Source of the DNA: CAIWHR01 sp963779805
GTDB taxonomy: Bacteria; Pseudomonadota; Gammaproteobacteria; Burkholderiales; Casimicrobiaceae
Length of the DNA stretch: 64,000 nt
NCBI GenBank assembly: GCA_963779805.1
Contig: CAVZZN010000014.1
Location: forward strand, 1 to 64,000
Direction of reading: 5' to 3'
Every line of letters starts with the position of its first letter. The stretch's first letter is position 1. Shown one piece after another: positions 56,935-64,000 of the stretch. The notes under the pieces were generated by a model. It saw only the letters and a program-made list of their open reading frames with translations, searched no databases and was not told where the DNA came from. The position numbers and the translations under genes are program-made.

Positions 56935-58183
56935 ATGCGACACCGCACCCATACCGTCCGCCGCCGCATGCCCCGGCGCCTGCTCCTCTCCAGCGCCCTG
57001 GTCGCGCTCGTCCTTGCCCTGTGGGGCGTGCTGCCCGTCGGCTCGGTGGCCATCACGAACCAGCAGAAGCTCGGCGATCTCCAGCACAAGATCGAGGCGA
57101 CCCAGGGCAAGATCGGCCGCAAGAAGGGCACCGAGCGCGTGCTCTCGCAGGACATCGCGCAGTGGACGAGCCGGATTCGCAGGCTCCAGGGCCGGATCGG
57201 CTCGCTGCAGAGCCGCCAGAGCGCGATCCAGGCCGACCTCGACCGCGCCCAGGGCCAGCTCGACCGCACGCGCACGAACCTGCGGCTGCAGCGCGCGCGG
57301 CAGGTGCCGGATGAAGGCCCGTTCGCCGTCGGCCGTCGCCTGCTCGCCGCGCGGCTCGTCGAGCGCTACCAGGCCGATACGCCCGACGTCGTGTCGGTGA
57401 TCCTCAGCTCGAACGGCTTCGCACAACTGCTCGAGCGCAGCGAGTTCCTGCGGCGCATCAACGACGAGGACGAGCGGATCATCCGGCTCGTCGCCGCGGC
57501 GCGCATCGACGCACGCGACAACGCGCAGCAGCTGGCCACGCTCGCGAAGCGCGAGACGACGCTCGCCACGCGGATCGCCGAGCGCCGCAACGCGGTTGCG
57601 AGCGTCAAGCAGGAGCTTGATCGACACGCGGGTAGGGTTCGACCGCACGCGCGCCGGCAAGGCGAACGCGCTCAGCCACGTGCGGGCGGTGCGGGAGAAG
57701 CTCGAGGGCTCGCTCTCGGCGATGAAGGCCACGCAGGCGAAGATCCAGGGGGATCCTCGACCAGCCCGGGCGGCGCGAACCTTTCCCGCCGGGCCGATCC
57801 GCGGCGGCTCCGGGGCGATGATCTGGCCGGTCAACGGGCCGATCACCTCGCAGTTCTGCGAGCGCCGCGCCTGGGAGTCCTGCCACCCGGGCATCGACAT
57901 CGGCATCCCCTCGGGCACCCCGATCCGCGCCGCGCTCGGCGGCCGTGTCGCGCTCGCCGGGCCGACCGGCGGGTACGGGAACTACACCTGCATCCAGCAC
58001 AGCGCGTCGATGTCCACGTGCTACGCGCACGCAGTCGAGCATCGGCGTCAGCGTCGGCCAGCAGGTCAGCCAGGGCCAGGTCATCGGCATCTCCGGCTGC
58101 ACCGGTCTCTGCTTCGGCCCGCCATCTGCACTTCGAGGTGCGGATCAACGGGGCTGTGACGAACCCGCTGAAATTATCTGTAG
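56935..58183 (+). CDS. M23-family murein hydrolase with coiled-coil domain (EnvC/PcsB-like, frameshifted)
   Basis: Signal peptide (LLLSSALVALVLALWGVLPV), a long coiled coil (LGDLQHKIEATQGKIGRKKG, RLQGRIGSLQSRQSAIQADL, LLERSEFLRRINDEDER), then an M23 LytM domain: WPVNGPITSQFCERRAWESC, HPGIDIGIPSGTPIRAALGG and HLHFEVRINGAVTNPL with the zinc His residues. Shifts near 57620, 57760, 58030, 58120 and 58172. About 415 residues. It cleaves peptidoglycan cross-links, likely under cyclic-di-AMP control. Confidence 0.9.
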
Positions 58184-58211
58184 GGCGGTCAGCGCCCCTG
58201 ACCTCAACGCC

Positions 58212-59007
58212 GTGCAGCCGGAAATCGATCTCCTCGGCCTGCCGCTCAAGACGTTCGGGATCATGTTCGCGCTCGGCTTCATCGCCTCCGGCGCGGTCAT
58301 CCATCGCCGGATGAAGGAGCTGCAGATCCGGGCGACTGGGCCTACGAGATGATCTTCTCGGCGCTGGTCGGCGGTCTCGTCGGGGCCCGGCTCTTCTGGG
58401 TCATCGAGAACCCCGACCGCGTGAAGGGCGCCGCCGACCTCGTGGGCGGGACCGGGCTGGTCTGGTACGGCGGGGTCCTCGGCGGGGCGCTCTTCGTCGT
58501 GCTCTGGGCGCGCTGGCGCGGCTGGCTCGGCGTGACGATGTTCGACGTCGCCGCGGTTCCGCTGGCGCTGGGCAACGCGATCGGTCGCATCGGCTGCCAG
58601 CTCTCGGGGACGGCGACTACGGGAAGGCCTGGAACGGGCCGTGGGCGATGGGCTACCCGAATGGGACCGTCCCGACCGATCCAGGCGTGACGGTGCACCC
58701 GACGCCGATCTACGAGACGGTCGCGATGGGCCTGATCGCCTGGTTCCTGTGGACCTTGCGCGACCGTGTGCGCCCGGGCGTGCTGTTCGCGCTCTGGCTG
58801 ATCCTGGCCGGGCTCGAGCGCCTCCTGATCGAGTTCCTGCGGCGCAATCCCGTCGAGGCGATCGGGCTCACGCTGCCCCAGCTCCAGAGCGTCGCGATGA
58901 TCGCGGGCGGGCTCATCTGGATCGCCCTGGTCCTCCGGCGCCACGGTTCGGCGCTGCTGCCGCGTGACGAGCCCTATCCGGGCGTCGCACTGCCGGCCTC
59001 GGCGTAG
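58212..59007 (+). CDS. lgt: Prolipoprotein diacylglyceryl transferase
   Basis: Multi-pass membrane enzyme that lipidates the Cys of lipoproteins. GTG start: VQPEIDLLGLPLKTFGIMFA. GLVGARLFWVIENPDRVKGA, GLVWYGGVLGGALFVVLWAR and the signature GNAIGRIGCQLSGDGDYG (after an insertion near 58610) are diagnostic; HPTPIYETVAMGLIAWFLW follows. Another shift near 58333. About 264 residues. Substrates in this window include the CWB2 and cupredoxin lipoproteins. Confidence 0.93.
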
Positions 59008-59010
59008 CGC

Positions 59011-59718
59011 TCAGGGGTCCGCAGGCCAGCGCCTTCAGGACGAAGCGCACGCTCAGGTCCTGAAGCTCGTCGTCGTGCTGGATCGAGCGATGGTCGCCGC
59101 CGGGAACCCGCACGAAGCGCGTCGTGAGCCCGGCCTCGTTCGAGCCGCCGCCAGCGCGGCGGAGTGGGCGATCGGCACCTGCTCGTCGCCTTCGGCATGC
59201 AGCAGCAGCAGCGGGCATGCGAGGTCCGCGGCGGCCACGAGCTCGTCGTGCTCGGCGAGGAAGGCGTCGAGCGAGGGTGCGTCGGCGGTGAACTCGAAGC
59301 GCCCCGCCCGCACCCCACGCGCAGGCCGCTGCGCTCGCCGGGCAGATCGCGACCACGGCGCCGGCGCCCGCCCGCTCGGCCGCCACGATCGCGAGGTATC
59401 CGCCCATGCTCGATCCGCGCAGGGCTCGCGGGATGCCCGGCTGGAGCAGCTCGGCGATGACCCCGACGTCCGCGGCCATGCGCGCGTCCATCGGAGCCGG
59501 GCCGTCCCGCGGCCACGCTGGTCGAATGCGACGGCGGCGAGGCCGTGCGTGCGCAGTGCGCGCGTAGTCGAAGTGCGCACTCCTTGCGGGAGCCCGCCCG
59601 TGCAGGACGACGACGCCGCCGAGCGGCTCGCCGTCGGGAGGAAAAGCGGCATACGCGAGCCCTCGCGCTCGCCCATCTCGGCTGGCGGTCGACGTTGACG
59701 GTGCGCACGGCGTGGCAT
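59011..59718 (-). CDS. Alpha/beta hydrolase (frameshifted)
   Basis: GLAYAAFPPDGEPLGGVVVL then LHG begins the fold; the nucleophile elbow is ALRGSSMGGYLAIVAAERAG, DLACPLLLLHAEGDEQVPIA carries the acid region, and FVRVPGGDHRSIQHDDELQD holds the His. Three or more shifts; both ends are approximate. Related to dienelactone-hydrolase-like carboxylesterases; substrate unknown. Convergent with lgt, divergent from lysA. Confidence 0.75.
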
Positions 59719-59729
59719 GATCCGCCGCC

Positions 59730-60991
59730 GATGGCCGCAGCGAACAGCTCTCGCACGTCGTACCCGCTCGGGAGCGCGTCAACGAGATGGCCGGCTCGAG
59801 GTCGGGGGCTGCGACATCGTCGAGCTCGCACGCGAGTTCGGCACGCCCTGCTTCGTCGTCGCGGAGGACGACATCCGCGCCCGAGCCCGCGCCTTCGTGC
59901 AGGCGTTCGCCGCGCGCAGCGACGACTTCGAGGTCGTGTTCGCGTCGAAGGCTTTCCCTGCACCGCCGTCTACCGGCTGCTGTGGGAGGAGGGCATCGGG
60001 CTGCGACGTCGCGGGCGCCGGAGAGCTCGCGCTGGCGCTGGCCGCGGGCGTCGATCCCGAGCGGATCCACATGCACGGCAACGCAAAGTCGGCCGCCGAG
60101 CTGCGCTACGCCCTGGAGTCCGGCGTCGGCGAGGTCATCGTCGACAACCAGCGGGATCGACCTGCTCGAGGAGCTCGTCCGGTCGTGCGCGGCGGCCGCC
60201 GCAGCCGGTCGCGCTGCGGATCGCCCCGGGCGTCAGCCCCGAGACGCACCCGGCGATCTCCACCGGCGGCCCGAACACGAAGTTCGGCTTCGACCTGGCG
60301 CACGCCGCCGCGGCGGTCGAGCGCGCGAGCGCCAGCGCCGCGGTCGAGCTGCGCGGCCTGCACATGCACATCGGGTCGCAGATCATGGAGCTCGAGCCGT
60401 TCCGGCATGCGCTGCGCGCCCTGACGGCGCTCGGTGAGTTCGACAGCTACAACCTCGGAGGCGGGCTCGGCGTCGCGTACGGCGTCACGACCAGCCGCCG
60501 TCGATCGAGGACTACGTGGCGGCGAAGGTCGACGCCGTGAACGAGATCGTCGGCCCGGGGAAGCGCATCCTCGACGAGCCGGGCCGCGCGCTCGTCGCGA
60601 ACGCGTGGGTCACGCTGTACGAGGTCCAGACGATCAAGCGCAACGTGGAGACGTACGTCGCCGTGACGGCGGCATGTCCGACAACCTGCGGCCGATGCTC
60701 TACGGCGCGCGCTACGAGGCGCAGGTGGCGAGCCGCCTCGGCGGCGGCACGCGCTGCCACGTCGTCGGGAAGCACTGCGAATCGGGCGACGTGATCATCC
60801 GCGACGCGGACCTCGCCGACCCGCGGCCGGGCGACGTGCTCGTCGTCCCGGCCACGGGCGCCTACGGTCACGCGATGCCCAGTCAGTACAACGGCGCGCT
60901 GCGGCCCCCGGTCGTCTTCGTGAAGGATGGGGACGCGCGCCTCGTCGTCCGCCGCGACACCTACGAGGATCTGCTCGCCCGTGACCTCTGA
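59730..60991 (+). CDS. lysA: Diaminopimelate decarboxylase (frameshifted)
   Basis: PLP enzyme making L-lysine from meso-DAP. RLEVGGCDIVELAREFGTPC, the PLP lysine in VVFASKAFP, NAKSAAELRYALESGVGEVI, PGVSPETHPAISTGGPNTKF, GLHMHIGSQIMELEPF and EPGRALVANAWVTLYEVQTI are family blocks; GKHCESGDVIIRDADL holds the active-site Cys. Shifts near 59780, 59960, 60155, 60200, 60495 and 60675. It begins a lysA-hom-thrC-thrB operon. Confidence 0.93.
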
Positions 60992-62211
60992 GAACCGTCC
61001 CTTCCGCATCGGCATGCTCGGCTGCGGACGGTGGGGTCCGCCTTCGCGGAGCTGATCGACGAGCGCGCGAGCGAGGTCGAGCGCCTCACCGGCTGCCGGC
61101 CCCTGATCAGCGGCGTGCTCACGCGCAGCCGCGGCGACGCGGCCGAGATCATCGCCGGCGCCGACCTCGTCGTCGAGGTGATGGGCGGCCGTGGACCCCG
61201 CGCGGGACCATGTGCTCGCGGCGCTGCGCGCCGGCAAGCCGGTCGTCACCGCGACAAGCAGCTGCTGAGCCGCCATGGCCCAGCTGTGGGAGGCGGCGCG
61301 CGCGGGCGGTGCGCAGCGGCGCTTCGAGGCCGCGGTAGGCGGTGTCGTCCCCGTCATCCGCGTGCCGTCCGAGTCGCTCGCCGGCGCGCACGTCGACCGC
61401 GTGCGCGGGATCGTGAACGGCTCGACCAATTTCATCCCCACGCAGATGGCCGCGACCGGCGCGTCGTATGAGGAGGCGCTGAAGGCGGCGCAGGACCTCG
61501 GGTACGCCGAGGCCGACCCGACGGAGGACGTCGCGGCGGCGACGCGGCGGCCAAGATGGCGGTGCGTCGCGCGCCTCGCATTCGGCGTCTGGGTGCATCT
61601 CGACGAGGTGACCTACGAGGGCAGTCGAGCATCTCACCGCCGACGACATGGCCTACGCGCGACAGTTCGGCCTCGCGCTGAAGCTGCTCGGCACGGCGGA
61701 GCGCATCGGCGACGGGATCGCGGTCGGCGTACACCCGCCGGTCCTGTACGCGGGGCACCCGCTGCGAGCGTCAGCGGCCCCTTCGACGCGGTCACGATCG
61801 AATCGCCCGCGGTCACCGAGGTGACGCTCTCCGGGCGGGCGCCGGGGCCGCAGACCGCGAGCGACATCCTCGGCGACGTGGTGCAGCGCGATCGTCGGGG
61901 ACCGGTCACCGGCCGGGGGGGACGCGGTCGCGGCGAAGATCGTGCGCGACGTCCAGTCGGCCTCTATCTGTGTCTCGAGGTCGCCGATCGCCCGGCGTCC
62001 TGGCGCAGGTGGCCGAGCGCCTGGGCTCGAAGGCGTCTCGGTGCGCTCCGTGGTGCAGGAGGGGCTCGGCGAGCACCGCCCGCCTGGTGATCGTCACGCA
62101 CCCAGTCTCCGAGTCGAAGTTCTACGCCGCATCGAGCTGATCTCGGCGCTCGACTTCATGCGCGCCGCGCCGCGGGCGATCCGCGTCATCGACGAGATCT
62201 TCGAGACCTAG
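60981..62211 (+). CDS. hom: Homoserine dehydrogenase with C-terminal ACT domain (frameshifted)
   Basis: GTG start overlapping lysA by 11 bases. NAD-binding start FRIGMLGCG then SAFAELIDERASEVERLTGC; catalytic region RVRGIVNGSTNFIPTQMAAT and EALKAAQDLGYAEADPTEDV; C-terminal ACT domain ending LISALDFMRAAPRAIRVIDE. It reduces aspartate semialdehyde to homoserine; the ACT domain implies threonine feedback. Seven or more base shifts make this among the worst-affected genes. Confidence 0.9.
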
Positions 62212-62220
62212 GCCGGCCAG

Positions 62221-63238
62221 ATGCCCGGACTCATCGAGCGCTACCGCGATCGCCTGCCGTTCGCACCCGACGATCCCGTCGTCAGCCTGCAGGAGGGTTC
62301 GACGCCGCTCGTTCCCGCGCTCGCGCTCGGCGAGCGCCTCGGCGTGCAGGTGTGGCTGAAGATCGAGGGGGCGAACCCGACCGGCTCGTTCAAGGACCGC
62401 GGGATGACCTGCGCGGTCTCGGCCAGCAGTGCGCGCGAGGGCGCGCAGGCGGTCATCTGCGCGTCGACGGGCAACACCGCTGCGAGCGCCGCGGCGTATG
62501 CGGCGCGGGCGAAGCTCAAGGGGGTGGTCATCGTCCCCGAGGGCAAGATCGCGACCGGCAAGCTCGCTCAGGCGCTGATGCACGGCGCACGCGTGATCGC
62601 GCTGCGCGGCAACTTCGACGAGGCGCTCGAGCTGGTCCGCGAACTCGCGGCGAAGCATACCGATCGCGCTCGTGAACAGCGTCAACCCGTTCCGGCTCGA
62701 GGGGCAGAAGACGGCATCGTTCGAAGATCCTCGAGGAGATCGGTGAGATCGACGCGCTCTGCATCCCCGTCGGCAACGCGGGAAACATCGAGGCGCGTAC
62801 TGGAAGGGCTTCCAGGAGATGGGATCCGCGCCCCGGATGCACGGGTTCCAGGCCGCGGGCGCCGCGCCGCTGGTGACCGGGAAGCGGGTGGAGCACCCGG
62901 AGACCGTCGCCAGCGCGATCCGGATCGGCAACCCAGCGCGCTGGGAGGAGTCGATGACCGCGATCCGCGACTCGCGCGGCGCCGTCGAGGCCGTGACCGA
63001 CGAGCAGATCCTCGACGCCTATCGCTTCCTCGCCACCCACGAAGGCGTCTTCTGCGAGCCTGCCAGCGCGGCGCCGGTCGCCGGCCTGCTCGTGCACGGC
63101 GTACCGGAGGGCGTCGAGCGCATCGTCTGCGTCCTCACGGGCCACGGGCTCGAGGACCAGACCGCGCTCGAGCAGGCGGGCACCGTCGTGCCGTGCGACG
63201 CGGAGCTCGCCGCCGTCGAGCAGGCGATCTACGGCTGA
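62221..63238 (+). CDS. thrC: Threonine synthase (frameshifted)
   Basis: PLP enzyme converting phosphohomoserine to threonine. VSLQEGSTPLVPALALGERL, the PLP lysine in GANPTGSFKDRGMTCAVS, and VICASTGNTAASAAAYAARA are intact. After shifts near 62665-62740 and 62800, HGFQAAGAAPLVTGKRVEHP and EGVFCEPASAAPVAGLLVHG continue the family. About 340 residues. The TGA at 63236-63238 overlaps the thrB ATG by one base. Confidence 0.93.
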
Positions 63239-64000
63239 TGCAGCGGCGCCGCCTCGTCCGCGTCCCCGCCTCCTCGGCCAACCTCGGGCCCGGGTTCGAC
63301 ACCTTCGCCGCCGCGCTGGCGCTGCACATGGAGCTCGAGGTCATCGAGACGCCGGGCACGTTCGCCGTCGAGACCGACCTCGCGATCGCGCGCGACCGCC
63401 GCAACCTCGCGGTTCGCGGCTTCGAGCGGCTGCACCCCGCGGACGGCTTCACCTTCCGCATCCGCTCGGAGATCCCGCTCTGCGGCGGGCTCGGCACGAG
63501 CGCCGCCGCGTTCGTCGCGGGCCTGGTCGCCGCCGACCATCTGTTCGAGCTCGACGCCGACCTGCTGCACATCGCGACCGAGCTCGAGGGTCATCCCGAC
63601 AACGTCGCCGCGTCGCTGCTCGGCGGGTTCGTCGTCTGCGCCGACGGTGACGCCGTGCGCTTCGACGCGCCGGACGGCCTGGAGGCCGTGCTCGTCGTGC
63701 CCGAGGACCCCGTGCGCACCAAGGTCGCGCGCGAGGCGCTGCCGGGCTGAGGTGCCCCTGTTCGACGCCGTCTCCAACGTCGCCCACGGCGCGCTGCTGA
63801 TGCTCGGCCTCTCGCGCGGCGACCTCGACCTCGTGTCCCGCGGGCTGCGCGACCGCCTGCACCAGGACCGCCGCGCGCACCTCTTCCCGCGCTCGATGGA
63901 GCTCGTCGGGCACGCACGCGAGCTCGGTGCCCTCGGCGCGACGATCTCCGGAGCCGGGCCGACGGTGCTGGTCTGGACCGGCTACGAGCAGACGGGTGCG
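63238..64000 (+). CDS. thrB: Homoserine kinase (cut by window end)
   Basis: GHMP kinase: RLVRVPASSANLGPGFDTFA at the N-terminus, ATP loop IPLCGGLGTSAAAFVAGLVA, EGHPDNVAASLLGGFVVCA, and near the end LGALGATISGAGPTVLVWTG. One extra G near 63748 shifts the frame before VPLFDAVSNVAHGALLMLGL. About 254 residues are visible and the C-terminus continues beyond 64000. Confidence 0.92.

Overview
This window comes from a very GC-rich (by eye above 70%) actinobacterial chromosome. I infer class Thermoleophilia (Solirubrobacterales or relatives). The reasons are a secreted protein starting KLPSPAMVVALIALAVAMSG, CarD next to IspD, the PspA/PspAA/PspAB/HtpX set, and transcription that mostly starts at or next to the start codon. 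No insertion sequence, prophage, CRISPR array or rRNA is visible. Roughly half of the genes are broken by one-base indels, mostly extra G or C. The protein family continues in another frame within a few codons, so I read these as sequencing errors and annotate full-length genes with the shifts noted.

Layout. (1) 139-33358 is a housekeeping block: tilS, hpt, ftsH, folP, folB, folK, coaX, dus, greA, lysS, clpC, radA, disA, carD, ispD, ispF, cysS, rlmB and a sigH-type sigma factor. The order closely follows the Bacillus subtilis tilS-to-sigH region, with accessory genes inserted: a GAF-LuxR regulator, two nitrilase-like genes around an AidB-like dehydrogenase and an FAD oxidoreductase, a GST, a CDGSH-PLP protein, a fasciclin protein and a PHP phosphatase. 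The cysS/rlmB junction carries a diverged tandem duplication. (2) 33362-41788 holds small membrane, zinc and copper proteins, tRNA-Thr(TGT), two sigma factors with membrane partners, an acyltransferase-GpsA fusion and a rhomboid protease. (3) 41799-44773 holds a BtuF-like protein and a pterin dehydratase with overlapping divergent promoters, a CorC protein, and two tandem candidate small RNAs with C-rich loops. (4) 44774-52715 holds lipid genes (3-hydroxyacyl-CoA dehydrogenase, WS/DGAT, thioesterase), an enolase-superfamily enzyme, xseAB and a cell-wall-binding lipoprotein. (5) 52716-59007 is envelope biology: two cyclic-di-AMP (ydaO-type) riboswitches, each in front of a peptidoglycan hydrolase gene (NlpC/P60 and M23), flanking a phage-shock operon, then lgt. 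(6) 59730-64000 is an aspartate-family operon: lysA, hom, thrC, thrB, the last cut by the window end.

How parts work together. disA makes cyclic-di-AMP and the two riboswitches would read it out on wall hydrolases, so a synthesis-to-output circuit lies within about 32 kb. At about 19 gene starts a TANNNT hexamer sits 5 to 9 bases before the start codon, which indicates widespread leaderless transcription. At two divergent gene pairs the two hexamers overlap, giving compact bidirectional promoters.
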